Program-made: the position numbers and the translations under genes
Assembly: GCA_965371245.1 (NCBI GenBank)
Contig: CBDUXT010000002.1
Coordinates: 1-64,000, forward strand
Source: CBDUXT01 sp965371245
Lineage (GTDB): Bacteria > Planctomycetota > Phycisphaerae > UBA1845
DNA length: 64,000 nt
Direction of reading: 5' to 3'
Notes under the pieces: generated by a model
Database searches by the model: none
What the model saw: the letters and a program-made list of their open reading frames with translations, nothing else
Told to the model about the DNA's origin: nothing
Shown: piece after piece, positions 27,957 through 37,197 of the stretch
Layout of the letters: each line of letters begins with the position of its first letter
Numbering within the stretch: position 1 is the stretch's first letter

Positions 27957-29237
27957 ATGGTTGGTTCCTTACTTTCCGTCGTCGTTCTTCTCGGGCAAGC
28001 GCAAGTCCAGCCCAAGAACGATCCCGCGCCCACGATCGTTGTCCGAGGCCCGTTTCGCAGTGTACAGGTGAACGTCGATACGTCGGGACGAAATGTTGTC
28101 GGGGATGCCGCGAACGAGCCGTCGTTGGCGATCCACCCGAAAGATCGGCGCAGGATCGTCGTGGGTTGGCGTCAGTTTGACTCGATCACATCGAACTTCG
28201 TGCAGGCCGGTTGGAGCCACAGCGACGATGGCGGCAAGTCGTGGAAGGCGGCGGGGACGGTGGATCGCGGGCAGTATCGTACTCAACCGCATCTTGGGGT
28301 GGATGCCGAGGGCGTGTTCTATTTCGTCAGCCGAAGCACAGGCGGGTCAACCGAGTTGTTCCGGTCGCGCGATGGCGGTGGGTCGTGGGAAGGCGCGGTC
28401 CCTTTGACTGACGGCGTGAACTGCTCGTTCGCGATGTCCAGCAGCAAGAACCCATGGCGCACCGACATCTACGCCGCCTGCGACGACTTCGTGCACTGGT
28501 CGCCGGACAAGGGGGATACGCTCTCGCGCCGACTCGATCTGCCGGTGTGGTTGACGGGCTCGACCACGACAGTCAGTGTAGACGGTGTTCCGTACGTAGC
28601 AGGATGGAACAACGGGCGGGTGACGGTTCTGCGGACGAACAGTGAACCGCAAAAACAAATGCCCGTGGTCCTGAACCGAGTCGGCACGGCGGACCTTGGT
28701 GGAACACCCCGAAATGGCGCGGGACCGAACCCCGGCGGTGCGTTGGGTCGGCTTCAGCTTCAAGATGGTGACTCGGGAAAATCGCTATATCTGTTGTGCT
28801 CCGTCGATCCGCCCGGCCCCGATCCGCTCGACGTGATGTTCACGCGCAGCAACGACGGCGGCGCGACCTGGAGCAAACCGCTTCGCGTCAACGATGATCC
28901 CGCAGGAACGCCGGCCTGGCAGTGGTTCGCCGCGATGTCCGTCGCCCCGAACGGCCGGATCGACGTCATCTGGAACGACACGAGGAGCGATCGGCGTGCC
29001 GGCCGGCCGAGTTTCTCCGAACTCTATTACGCTTTCTCGAAAGACGGCGGGCGCAACTGGTCACCGGGCGTTCCGGTGAGCCCGCGATTCCATCATCTCC
29101 TCGGGTATCCCCAGCAAAACCGTCTCGGAAACGGCTACGACATGATCTCGGATGATCAGGGCGCCAGCGTGGTCTACGCGGCCACCTTCAACAAGGAGCA
29201 GGACGTTTACTTCCTACGGATCCCGCGCGCCAGGTGA
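27957..29237 (+). CDS. Secreted Asp-box (BNR) propeller, sialidase-like
   Basis: 426 residues with a short signal peptide (MVGSLLSVVVLLGQAQ). Asp-box motifs mark a six-bladed beta propeller: SDDGGKSWK, SRDGGGSWE, SNDGGATWS and SKDGGRNWS. The active-site Arg triad of sialidases cannot be confirmed from motifs, so I do not call an enzyme. GGAGG sits ahead of ATG 27957. The 275 bases upstream hold nothing recognised. Possible exported glycan-binding or glycosidase-like protein. Confidence 0.7.
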   Translation: MVGSLLSVVVLLGQAQVQPKNDPAPTIVVRGPFRSVQVNVDTSGRNVVGDAANEPSLAIHPKDRRRIVVGWRQFDSITSNFVQAGWSHSDDGGKSWKAAGTVDRGQYRTQPHLGVDAEGVFYFVSRSTGGSTELFRSRDGGGSWEGAVPLTDGVNCSFAMSSSKNPWRTDIYAACDDFVHWSPDKGDTLSRRLDLPVWLTGSTTTVSVDGVPYVAGWNNGRVTVLRTNSEPQKQMPVVLNRVGTADLGGTPRNGAGPNPGGALGRLQLQDGDSGKSLYLLCSVDPPGPDPLDVMFTRSNDGGATWSKPLRVNDDPAGTPAWQWFAAMSVAPNGRIDVIWNDTRSDRRAGRPSFSELYYAFSKDGGRNWSPGVPVSPRFHHLLGYPQQNRLGNGYDMISDDQGASVVYAATFNKEQDVYFLRIPRAR

Positions 29238-29378
29238 GTTGAGCCCGTGTCGTCGCCGTCCCGGTCGCCAAGTGAGACTCCCCATCAAGAACCCGTCACG
29301 CCGTTGCGACACCAGCGCCCGCGCGGCTTGGCCGTGGTTTGAGAGCTCGCGTCATGTGTCCGGTCATCGCGGCGGTCT

Positions 29379-30953
29379 TCACGGCGAGTCACCACTTGCA
29401 TCGTCATCGTCATCGTCATCGACGTCGTCGGGCTCCGCCACCGCGCTGAGCAGTTCATCGAGGGTCAACACCATGCTGGGAAGGATCCGGATCGATCCGG
29501 TGAGCTGGTTCACAGCGACGATTTCGGTGACATTCTTGACCTTGCGCAACTCGATGGCGACGGGCCCCTTCAACTGCTTATGCAACGTGACGGACCGATG
29601 CCCAATGCTGACCGTGGTGTTGGGAAAAGCAGTGTTGAAGATCACCACGCCGGCTTCTCGCTTCGTTTCCGGGTCGGTGAGCAGGAGTTGCTTTCGCTCT
29701 TCCGACGCGTCCGCGTCCCGCTCCGCCTGGTCCGCCTTGAAAAGCAACCCGGTCACCTGTTTTTTCTGCGCATCGGTAAGCCGTTCGAGGTCGGCCATCA
29801 GCGGTTGCACGGCCTCGCGGAGGCGGGTGATCAACTCGCGGGTGCGGGTGATCGATTCGGGGGTGCGCGTGATCGACTCGCCCTCGGGCTGAACACAGGC
29901 GTCGCTATCGGTGATCTTCCCGAGGCCGCTGGGATGCGGGCCGACGAGGATCCGCGTCTCGACGTGGGCGTCACTACCGAGCACCGACACCCGCAGCCCG
30001 GATCGGGCATAGAGCGTTCCACCGATGACCGACCCGCTCTCGACAAGCACCACGGCGTCGCTGTGCGTGCGGCAGTTCATGAGCGCGCCGGTGATCTTGA
30101 TGTCGCGACCCGCGGTGAGCCGCGCCTCGGCCCCAAACTTCGCGACGATTTCGCCGCCGGCCACGATACGACCGGTTCCGTGGCCCAGAATTCCGCCGCG
30201 AACCATCACGTCCTGTCGTGCTTCGACATGCGCGGCCTGGATGGCCTTGCAAACCGTGATCGATCCGGCGCTTTTTACCTCGAATCGGTCCTCGATGATC
30301 CCATCGACGTGGATGTCGATGTGAGAGTCGAGGTTACCGATCTTGAAGTCCACGTCTCCATCAACGATGAGAACCTCGACGATGCCCAAGTTTCCCTTTG
30401 TCAGTACGACGCGACCGCCGATGTTCGCCACGATCTGTGTCTGATCCGCCTCGCAACGTCGCACCGTCGAATCGAGCTCGAGGGTGGCGGCCTGCCGAGC
30501 CGGTTCGATCGCTTTTCCCGTCACATCGACACCGCGCTTCGCCGGAACTGCCGGTATGGTTCGACCGACCGTTGTTCCCGCCGTGACGGTTACAATTGAG
30601 TTGAGGGTGTAGTAGTTGACGGCCGCGTCGCCCTGCCACTCCGTGGACCGCTTCTCGAAGATGTCGTCCCAGAGAAATTCTTCGTCCTGCCCATCGACGG
30701 CCGGTGTGCTTTCCGCCACCACGAAGGAGCCGTTCGTGGGTCGGTCGTTTGCGCTGAGGTTAGCCACAAACTGATCGACTCGCTTCTGCACCTCCTGGTC
30801 AACCACGAGGTCCGCGGCACGCAGTGCCTCGATGATGGCGTCCTTGGGGGCAACGGGTTCCTCCTTGCCCGGATATCGAAGCGATGCGCGGAGGCGATCC
30901 TTGGAAATATCGACATTGACAGTCGGTGCCTGATCGGTCGATGTGCCGGGCAT
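29379..30953 (-). CDS. FapA-domain (DUF342) protein
   Basis: About 524 residues from ATG 30953, which has a well-placed GGAG; longer frames exist to 30989 through a run of nine C. The FapA/DUF342 beta-solenoid lies at about 110-350 (IPAVPAKRGVDVTGKAIEP, VDGDVDFKIGNLDSHIDIHV, GGILGHGTGRIVAGGEIVAK). A helical hairpin follows, with a 7-residue repeat ESITRTP/ESITRTR/ELITRLR encoded by a 21-bp tandem repeat (about 29821-29881). The C-terminus is an Asp run, DDVDDDDDDDASG. Membrane- or polymer-binding role in the family; no certain function. Confidence 0.8.
   Translation of the reverse strand: MPGTSTDQAPTVNVDISKDRLRASLRYPGKEEPVAPKDAIIEALRAADLVVDQEVQKRVDQFVANLSANDRPTNGSFVVAESTPAVDGQDEEFLWDDIFEKRSTEWQGDAAVNYYTLNSIVTVTAGTTVGRTIPAVPAKRGVDVTGKAIEPARQAATLELDSTVRRCEADQTQIVANIGGRVVLTKGNLGIVEVLIVDGDVDFKIGNLDSHIDIHVDGIIEDRFEVKSAGSITVCKAIQAAHVEARQDVMVRGGILGHGTGRIVAGGEIVAKFGAEARLTAGRDIKITGALMNCRTHSDAVVLVESGSVIGGTLYARSGLRVSVLGSDAHVETRILVGPHPSGLGKITDSDACVQPEGESITRTPESITRTRELITRLREAVQPLMADLERLTDAQKKQVTGLLFKADQAERDADASEERKQLLLTDPETKREAGVVIFNTAFPNTTVSIGHRSVTLHKQLKGPVAIELRKVKNVTEIVAVNQLTGSIRILPSMVLTLDELLSAVAEPDDVDDDDDDDASGDSP
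29821..29881 (-). repeat. 21-bp tandem repeat inside the FapA-like gene
   Basis: Nearly three units of about 21 bases encode successive heptads (ESITRTP, ESITRTR, ELITRLR) in a helix. The units differ at a few positions. Copy number could vary between strains. Confidence 0.6.
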
Positions 30954-31272
30954 GCCCGGTTCTCCGCGATCAGGGGGGGGGGTCATCACGTCGGCACCCG
31001 TCTCACTCTCTCGCTCGCCGAAGGCCGACCCGTGATGTTATCGAGCATTTCGCGGTCGCACTGTACATAGCGATCGCCAGGATCGCCATGCCGCCCGATA
31101 ACGATTACGTCCTCGGTCTGGCGCGACGGGATTCTCCCCCAGGCGGGTCGCACCGGGGTCCCGAATGTACGAGGACGAGCCGCCGATGACACCGAGGCCG
31201 GACAGCGCACGCATCATTCGAGGGGCGAGGTAGGAACGGCACACGGTAATTTCGTGTCTGACCGCCCCGGCG

Positions 31273-33102
31273 CTACGGGCACGGGGCCACGGTGTTCGGG
31301 GCAAACGGAAACACTTGTCCGCCGAAGGCGTCCAAGCCTCGGGTGACGTCGGTGATGTTGACCTTCTGGTCCGGGACGCCCGGCTCGATGTCTGCGCGTG
31401 ACTTGAGCGGCGCGCCCGGGCGGTTGCTGAACTTGTCGAGGATGGCCACGACGTCGAACGCCACGGACACGTTGCCGTCCGGCGCGGTCCAGGACCCGGC
31501 GTCGCCGTCGAAGGGCCCAACCGCGTCGCCCCACTTCGCTTGCGTCAGTGTCAGCGGCACCGAGAAGCTGGCCTCGCTGGCGAGTTCGCAGGCCTGACCC
31601 ACGACTTGAATGTCGTAGACGCCGCCAGGAACGATGCCCTCATGGGGAACATACACGGTACCGAACCGGCTCCAGTCCAGGAAAGTGGGTGTGCATCCGA
31701 GCTCCGCGGCCTTGAATGTCGGCGGCGTGTTGTCGATCTTACCGCTCAGTTCACTGACGTCGGCCGGAGGTCCGACCCACAGAACGGTACCGTTGAGCGC
31801 AGCGTGCGCGCCGGGCAGATCGACGAATGTGACGCGCACAGCCTGTAACCGGCCCGGCTCGCCGGCGTTGAAAGACAGGTAGCGGTTCTTGGCTTGGATC
31901 ACATCCGGCCGCGGCGCATTCGACGCCTCGCACACGCATTCCCCGGGAGCCACGGCCATCACGAACAACCCGTCCTGCCCGTCCGAGAGCAGGATACGAT
32001 CCGAGCCAAGAAGTGCGTACACACCCCAGTTCCCGAGTCCGGAATTGGATGTATCAAACTCGGCCACGAAGTTCAGCAGCCCGCCGGCGTCGATATCGAA
32101 AATCTGGAGCCCGCGCTCATACCAGGAATTGTACAGGCGGTTGCCCACAATGATTTGATTATGCACGCTGAATGCGCCTGACAAGGAAAGACTGTCCCTA
32201 AGCGTAAGGGACAGGAAGCCGCCGAAGTCAGTGATTTCGTAGACCTTGATCCCGCCGCCCGGGCGTTCTTCGCCGGTCACCACAAACCTACCGTCGTCGG
32301 TGGGCCACATGGAATGAGTACTGCTGCCGGGGGTAGAGCCCAGGAACATCGGAAACGTGTTCGCTACATCGCTGACATCGTAAATCCAAAGCCCGCTGTC
32401 CCACGCGGCGGCGTACAGCCTCCCATTGTCAACGGTGATGTCGTGGACAAAGGAGGTGCCGACGCCCGTCACGACCCACTTGATGCCGGCGATCGGTTCC
32501 GCTGGAGGATTGTCGGGATCGAATGACGTCAGGTCCACGATGACAACGATCGGCGTCGCACTGTTCGCCAGGTAGAGGAATCCACTGTCGTAGAAGCCGT
32601 TGTGGAAGTTCACGAAGCTGTCGAACGGGGGATTCCCGGGTAGACGAATCGTCGCCACCTGCACGGGGTTCGTCGGATCGCGGATATCGACGATAACCAC
32701 GCTGTCGTCACCAAAACTCCCGTTCCCATCAGAACCTTCGAGGATGATAAACAGCAGCCCGTCGCCTACTTTGACGTCCTGCGGCGAGGCATTCGCGTTC
32801 GCACCGGTAAGAAAGAACGTGCTGGCAAGTTGCGGAATCCCCGGATTGCTGACGTCGATCACATGCACGCGGGCCGGATTCCCATCCGCGCTCCGGTTCG
32901 GGAGATACGCATAGTTGCCGTCGCCCCAGACGTCGGAATACAGCCCGTCATAGTCATCCCATCGCCCGACGGGGCACGCGGATTCCAGGCCGAACGTCGT
33001 TTCGCGGTTCTCGCTCTGCGCTTTCGCCGACCCCGCCACGAGCACGGCACACAGACCCACCACGATCGACGCGCCCGGCACGCGAGGCTTGGTTGACATC
33101 AT
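31273..33102 (-). CDS. Secreted LVIVD-type propeller protein with dockerin-like C-terminus
   Basis: About 609 residues from ATG 33102, which has GGAGG eight bases upstream and starts a signal peptide (ASIVVGLCAVLVAGSAKA). The first ~400 residues are a beta propeller: VHVIDVSNPGIPQLAS, VVIVDIRDPTNPVQVAT, LWIYDVSDVANTFPMFLG and LQIFDIDAGG. The C-terminal module starts KNRYLSFNAGEPGRLQAVRV and ends as a dockerin-like part, VAFDVVAILDKFSNRPGAP, KVNITDVTRGLDAFGGQ. The same module occurs twice in the next gene. Extracellular, perhaps anchored through the dockerin-like part. Confidence 0.8.
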   Translation of the reverse strand: MMSTKPRVPGASIVVGLCAVLVAGSAKAQSENRETTFGLESACPVGRWDDYDGLYSDVWGDGNYAYLPNRSADGNPARVHVIDVSNPGIPQLASTFFLTGANANASPQDVKVGDGLLFIILEGSDGNGSFGDDSVVIVDIRDPTNPVQVATIRLPGNPPFDSFVNFHNGFYDSGFLYLANSATPIVVIVDLTSFDPDNPPAEPIAGIKWVVTGVGTSFVHDITVDNGRLYAAAWDSGLWIYDVSDVANTFPMFLGSTPGSSTHSMWPTDDGRFVVTGEERPGGGIKVYEITDFGGFLSLTLRDSLSLSGAFSVHNQIIVGNRLYNSWYERGLQIFDIDAGGLLNFVAEFDTSNSGLGNWGVYALLGSDRILLSDGQDGLFVMAVAPGECVCEASNAPRPDVIQAKNRYLSFNAGEPGRLQAVRVTFVDLPGAHAALNGTVLWVGPPADVSELSGKIDNTPPTFKAAELGCTPTFLDWSRFGTVYVPHEGIVPGGVYDIQVVGQACELASEASFSVPLTLTQAKWGDAVGPFDGDAGSWTAPDGNVSVAFDVVAILDKFSNRPGAPLKSRADIEPGVPDQKVNITDVTRGLDAFGGQVFPFAPNTVAPCP

Positions 33103-33184
33103 GATGAGAACCTCCAGCAATGAGTGAGGGCGAACACGCCAGCGACGTCGGGCGTTCGCCTTCCAACCGGCGCGCTCGTCCGGC

Positions 33185-33213
33185 ATTATATCACTTCGAG
33201 GGAACTCAAACAA
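33185..33213 (-). promoter_or_regulatory. Promoter of the 609-residue secreted protein
   Basis: On the minus strand, -35 TTGTTT (33213-33208) and -10 TATAAT (33190-33185) are 17 bases apart. A leader of ~80 bases follows, with a GCCGG...CCGG stem, ending in GGAGGTTCTCATC before the start codon. The same arrangement precedes the next gene (36111-36139). Confidence 0.7.
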
Positions 33214-33333
33214 CCAAGCACGCCGGCCGAAGGGCTCGAAAGCCGGGCTTGCCGGCACTTTCAACGTGGAGCGCGACGCTGACTTCGTACGTATTCCGAG
33301 CGCCCGGTGATCGGTCCGCCAGCGCTGTGGCGC

Positions 33334-36027
33334 TCACGGGCACGGGGCCACGTTGTTCGGGGCGAACGGAAACGCTTGTCCGCTGAAGGCGTCCAAGCCG
33401 CGAGTTACGTCGGTGATGTTGACCTTGCGGTCCGGAACGCCCGGCTCGATGTCCGCGCGTGACTTGAGCGGCGCGCTGGGGCGGTTGCTGAACTTGTCGA
33501 GGATGGCCACGACGTCGAACGCCACGGACACGTTGCCGTCCGGCGCGGTCCAGGACCCGGCGTCGCCGTCGAACGGTCCGACCGCGTCGCCCCAGCGCGT
33601 GGTGCTCAGCGCCAACGGCGCGGAGAGATTCGCGGCGTTGTTCACATCGCAGAGGTCGCCGAGCACGCGAAGCGAGTAGCTGCCGCCCGGCACGATCGCC
33701 TCGTGCCACACGTGCGTGGTACCCAGACTCCCGAAGTCGGCGAAGACCGGCTCGCAGCCCAGGCTCGCGGCCGCGAACGTTGGCGGCGTACCGTCGTCCT
33801 TGCCGCTTAGTTCACTGACCAAGCGCGGCTCGCCCACCCAGCGCGTCTGACCGTTGAGAACATGAAACGGGGGCGGAAGATCGATGAAGGTCACCTCCAC
33901 GGCCTGCAACAGGCCCGCTTCGTTCGGTGCGAACGACAGGTAGCGGTTCTTTCCGCTGACGACGAGTTCGCCGGACAGATCGGCCACCGTGTCCGTCACG
34001 GGCACCGCGGAGGCCGAACACTCGCAGGCATCCAGCACGCCGTTGAAGTCGCGGTCGCCCAGGCACGACGGCACGGATGTTCCGCCCAGCCCGGCGCACG
34101 CTGCCGCGGAACTGACACCCTCGCAGCCGCCCGTGGGAAGGCAGCAGGGTGAGCCGATGGTGATCAATGCCGCCTCCATGCTCGCAAAGGCAATCACGAC
34201 ATCTTCGGCATCGACAGCGAGCGTCTCCACGGCGCCTTGTCGAAAGCCGATGGTGAATGTTCCAGTGGCGTCCGCCGGCACATCGAGCACGAACGAGGCG
34301 AGATACTTCGACTCGCCCGAATCCGCCACTCCAGAGATGCCAGTTACCATCCGTGCTCCGAAGCGGAAGTGTTCCGTGTGCGCCTGGACATCCAACGCTT
34401 CAAAGATCCCTACCGATTGGTTGGCGAAGACATAGTCGGAACGGTCAAGAATGGTCATGCCTGGACAGATGTCTTGGGATTGGAATCCGGAGCAATTTAT
34501 GCAACGCTCGCACCGCTCGCCGAACTGGGTAAACAAACAATCCGAGTCCAAGGTGCAAGCTTCACCGAGAAACGAGCACGCCCCACCGAACGCCGTCACG
34601 CAGTCCTGGTCTGTCTGGCGGCTCTCAACCGCAAGCGTGAGCGTCCCCGTAACGCCGCTTTTCAGGCCCGCTGGGTCTATCGACGCCTGCCAGAACTTCA
34701 GCAGCCGTCCTTCAGCGGCCACGTCCCAGTCTTGTACCCGCAGCTCAAGGAAGACGCGATGACCGCCCGAAGGAAGGATCATTTCGTTACCGGCCACGCG
34801 AACCCCAGCATCGAGCGACCCGTCAGGTCGGTTCCACACCGGCACGAGCGAAATCCTTGCAGCTCCCTCGGACCGGCACTGGTTGCTGCACCCGTCGCCC
34901 AAGATATCGTTGCCGTCGTCACATTCCTCGACAAGCGCCACGACCCCATCGCCGCAAATGGCTTCGGTCTGACAGGCCGCATTACAGCCATCGCCGTCGA
35001 TTGTGTTCCCATCGTCGCACGCCTCGCCAACGTCGATGGCTCCGTTTCCGCATAGCTCCGAGCGACACGACGCGTCACAGCCGTCGCCTGGCGTCGTGCC
35101 GCCGTCATCGCAGTCCTCACCGGGGTCGATGATGCCGTCTCCGCAAGAGAAGGAAACGAACCCACACCCGGCGGGCGTGGGCGGCGCTTGAAACGGAAAT
35201 CCAGCGCCGCCGAAGGCGTCGAGGAGTCGTGTCTTATCAACCACAGTGATTTTCAGATCAGTCCTGTCGGGATTTATGTCTGCTCGTAACTTGCGGGGGG
35301 CGTGTAAGGCGTTTACATTCTTGTTCTCCGCGGCGCAAAGATCAAGGAAGGTGACGACGCCGTCGGGCGGACCCCACACGCCATCGACAAACTGCGAGAC
35401 GGTGTCGGCCCATCGGCTTGTGATGAGGGGTAAAGGCGGCGAGTAACTTGCGTTGTCCGTCAACACGCATGTCTGATCGACGACCTGAACGGCGTATCGG
35501 CCGCTCGGCGCGATGGCGGCGTCGAACGCATCCACATTGCCCAGCATGCTCCAGTCGGTAAAGAACGGATCGCACTGAAGCTCCGCCCCCGTAAACGTCG
35601 GCAACGCACAGGACTCGGGTGGGCATGGCGTGTCGTCGTCTTTTCCGCTGAATTCGCTGATTTCCCGCGGCTGGCCGACCCACATGGCCAGTCCGTTCAA
35701 TACGTCGTGGGGCGGCGGAAGATCGACAAACACCACGCGGATCGCCTGGAGCCGGCCGGGATCACCCGCGGAGAAGGAAAGGTATCGGTTACTCGGCCCC
35801 TCCGGATAGGGCAAGGCCGCGCTGGACGCCACGCAGACCTCGGCCGATTCGACGGCCGGTGAGCCATCGGCGGACGGCAGGTCTTTGACCTGCCGCTGAT
35901 CCTCACGCCCGACCTGCGTCCTTCCTGGGGTCGAGACGCTCTGGGCGTTCACCGCGCCGGCCGCAAGTACAACACACAGACCGACCACGACCGACACCTC
36001 GCGCGCGCATTTCTTGGAAGACATCAT
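33334..36027 (-). CDS. Secreted modular protein: two dockerin-like modules plus DUF4215 repeats
   Basis: About 897 residues from ATG 36027 with GGAGG upstream and a signal peptide (VSVVVGLCVVLAAGAVNA). The first module begins SNRYLSFSAGDPGRLQAI and ends LKITVVDKTRLLDAFGGAGF. Three DUF4215-type Cys-rich repeats follow: CGDGIIDPGEDCDDG, CGNGAIDVGEACDDGN and CGDGVVALVEECDDGN. A middle domain with SCRS-like Cys pairs precedes a GSPCCLPTGGCEGVSS unit. The last module (KNRYLSFAPNEAGLLQAV) is nearly identical to that of the preceding gene. Probably an extracellular structural or binding protein. Confidence 0.8.
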   Translation of the reverse strand: MMSSKKCAREVSVVVGLCVVLAAGAVNAQSVSTPGRTQVGREDQRQVKDLPSADGSPAVESAEVCVASSAALPYPEGPSNRYLSFSAGDPGRLQAIRVVFVDLPPPHDVLNGLAMWVGQPREISEFSGKDDDTPCPPESCALPTFTGAELQCDPFFTDWSMLGNVDAFDAAIAPSGRYAVQVVDQTCVLTDNASYSPPLPLITSRWADTVSQFVDGVWGPPDGVVTFLDLCAAENKNVNALHAPRKLRADINPDRTDLKITVVDKTRLLDAFGGAGFPFQAPPTPAGCGFVSFSCGDGIIDPGEDCDDGGTTPGDGCDASCRSELCGNGAIDVGEACDDGNTIDGDGCNAACQTEAICGDGVVALVEECDDGNDILGDGCSNQCRSEGAARISLVPVWNRPDGSLDAGVRVAGNEMILPSGGHRVFLELRVQDWDVAAEGRLLKFWQASIDPAGLKSGVTGTLTLAVESRQTDQDCVTAFGGACSFLGEACTLDSDCLFTQFGERCERCINCSGFQSQDICPGMTILDRSDYVFANQSVGIFEALDVQAHTEHFRFGARMVTGISGVADSGESKYLASFVLDVPADATGTFTIGFRQGAVETLAVDAEDVVIAFASMEAALITIGSPCCLPTGGCEGVSSAAACAGLGGTSVPSCLGDRDFNGVLDACECSASAVPVTDTVADLSGELVVSGKNRYLSFAPNEAGLLQAVEVTFIDLPPPFHVLNGQTRWVGEPRLVSELSGKDDGTPPTFAAASLGCEPVFADFGSLGTTHVWHEAIVPGGSYSLRVLGDLCDVNNAANLSAPLALSTTRWGDAVGPFDGDAGSWTAPDGNVSVAFDVVAILDKFSNRPSAPLKSRADIEPGVPDRKVNITDVTRGLDAFSGQAFPFAPNNVAPCP

Positions 36028-36110
36028 GATGGGAACCTCCGACAATCACTTAGCCCGAACACGCCGGCGACGCGTGGGCGTCCTCCTTCCAACCGGCACG
36101 CTCGTCCGGT

Positions 36111-36139
36111 ATTGTACCGCTTTGACACAACTCAAACAA
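36111..36139 (-). promoter_or_regulatory. Promoter of the 897-residue secreted protein (duplicated leader)
   Basis: On the minus strand, -35 TTGTTT (36139-36134) and -10 TACAAT (36116-36111) are 17 bases apart, the same spacing and elements as at 33185-33213. The leader to the start codon is also similar, including GACGAGCG, CCGGTTGGAAGG and GGAGGTTCCCATC. The plus-strand methyltransferase starts about 100 bases on the other side. Confidence 0.7.
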
Positions 36140-36236
36140 GAAAAAAGGCCGACCAGAGAGATGAAAGTGGAACTTGAAGGTTGGATCCAGGGGGCTCGGC
36201 GGCGAGAACGAACATCGCGTCAATAGGGAGCAAAGC

Positions 36237-37031
36237 GTGACAGAGAACACATCCGACTTGACGTTGCCTGAGGCGCTGGCAAACAAGGTGTCGGCCGTGC
36301 TGGGTGTACCCTTCGACGAGTGGACGCGTTGGGCCCGAGACGTAGTGTTGGAAGAACTCTGCGACACCGCACTCATGAGCCTTGAGCCCGATGCCGATGG
36401 GAGCGTCCCGCCCGTTGGCGCAGTCGTGGCTCCGGTGGTCAAGAGGGTAAACGCACCTTTGTGCGCACACCGCGTGAGGCGGTTGCGGCATCGACGACCG
36501 TTTCGAATGGTGGTTGGTGCGTCCGGGCATTTCCCTCCCGGATGGCTCTGCACCGAACTGGAAACGCTGAACCTTCTTCGGCCCGACGATTGGGCGGGCA
36601 TCTTCGACGAGAACTCGATCGATGCCATCCTGGCCGAGCATGTGTGGGAGCATCTGTCGGAAAGGGAAGGCGTTGTCGCGGCAAGAACGTGTCACCGTTT
36701 CCTGCGCCCGGGCGGCTACGTTCGAGCGGCCGTTCCCGATGGGCTTCATCCCGATGCGGAGTACATCGACAGCGTGAAACCCGGTGGCAGCGGGGCCGGT
36801 GCCGACGACCACAAGGTGCTCTACACGTGCGAGACGTTCGAACGCGTTTTCAAAGAGGCGGGGTTTACCACGAAGATGCTTGAATACCATGACGCCGATG
36901 GGCGCTTTCAGTTCATTGATTGGGATCCCCGCGACGGCTTCATCCGCCGATCCAGACGCTTCGATCCGCGCAATCAAGGTGGATCGACGAAATACACGTC
37001 GATCATTCTCGATGCCGTCAAGCCGGGATGA
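36237..37031 (+). CDS. COG4627-like SAM-dependent methyltransferase
   Basis: About 264 residues from GTG 36237 (GGGAG upstream); ATG 36174 gives a longer form. After a ~60-residue N-terminal helix region it has the methyltransferase-type text HFPPGWLCTELETLNLL, DAILAEHVWEHLSEREGVVA, RFLRPGGYVRAAVPDGLH, ADDHKVLYTCETFERVFKEA and STKYTSIILDAVKPG. This is the predicted SAM-dependent methyltransferase family COG4627, common near polysaccharide genes. The glycine-rich motif I is weak, as in that family. Substrate unknown. Confidence 0.8.
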   Translation: MTENTSDLTLPEALANKVSAVLGVPFDEWTRWARDVVLEELCDTALMSLEPDADGSVPPVGAVVAPVVKRVNAPLCAHRVRRLRHRRPFRMVVGASGHFPPGWLCTELETLNLLRPDDWAGIFDENSIDAILAEHVWEHLSEREGVVAARTCHRFLRPGGYVRAAVPDGLHPDAEYIDSVKPGGSGAGADDHKVLYTCETFERVFKEAGFTTKMLEYHDADGRFQFIDWDPRDGFIRRSRRFDPRNQGGSTKYTSIILDAVKPG

Positions 37032-37197
37032 GTCCGGTGTTCTATCGAGCGCGGATTGGGACGGGCGGCGCGGGACCAGGAAACGTGAACTGCCTTGGAG
37101 CACGCGGCGCCGCTGGGATTAACGCAGGCGGGCGTCCGCGCAAGCTGAAGCATGCGGCTCGGATCGTCGCGGAGCTTATGAAACACGGTCCTAAGCG

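Noticed and set aside
29580..30599. 339-residue plus-strand frame opposite the FapA-like gene
   Set aside because: It is a GC-driven shadow; the opposite strand has a clear FapA domain.
36132..37103. 323-residue minus-strand frame opposite the methyltransferase
   Set aside because: The plus strand carries conserved COG4627 text and a ribosome site; the other frame is a shadow.
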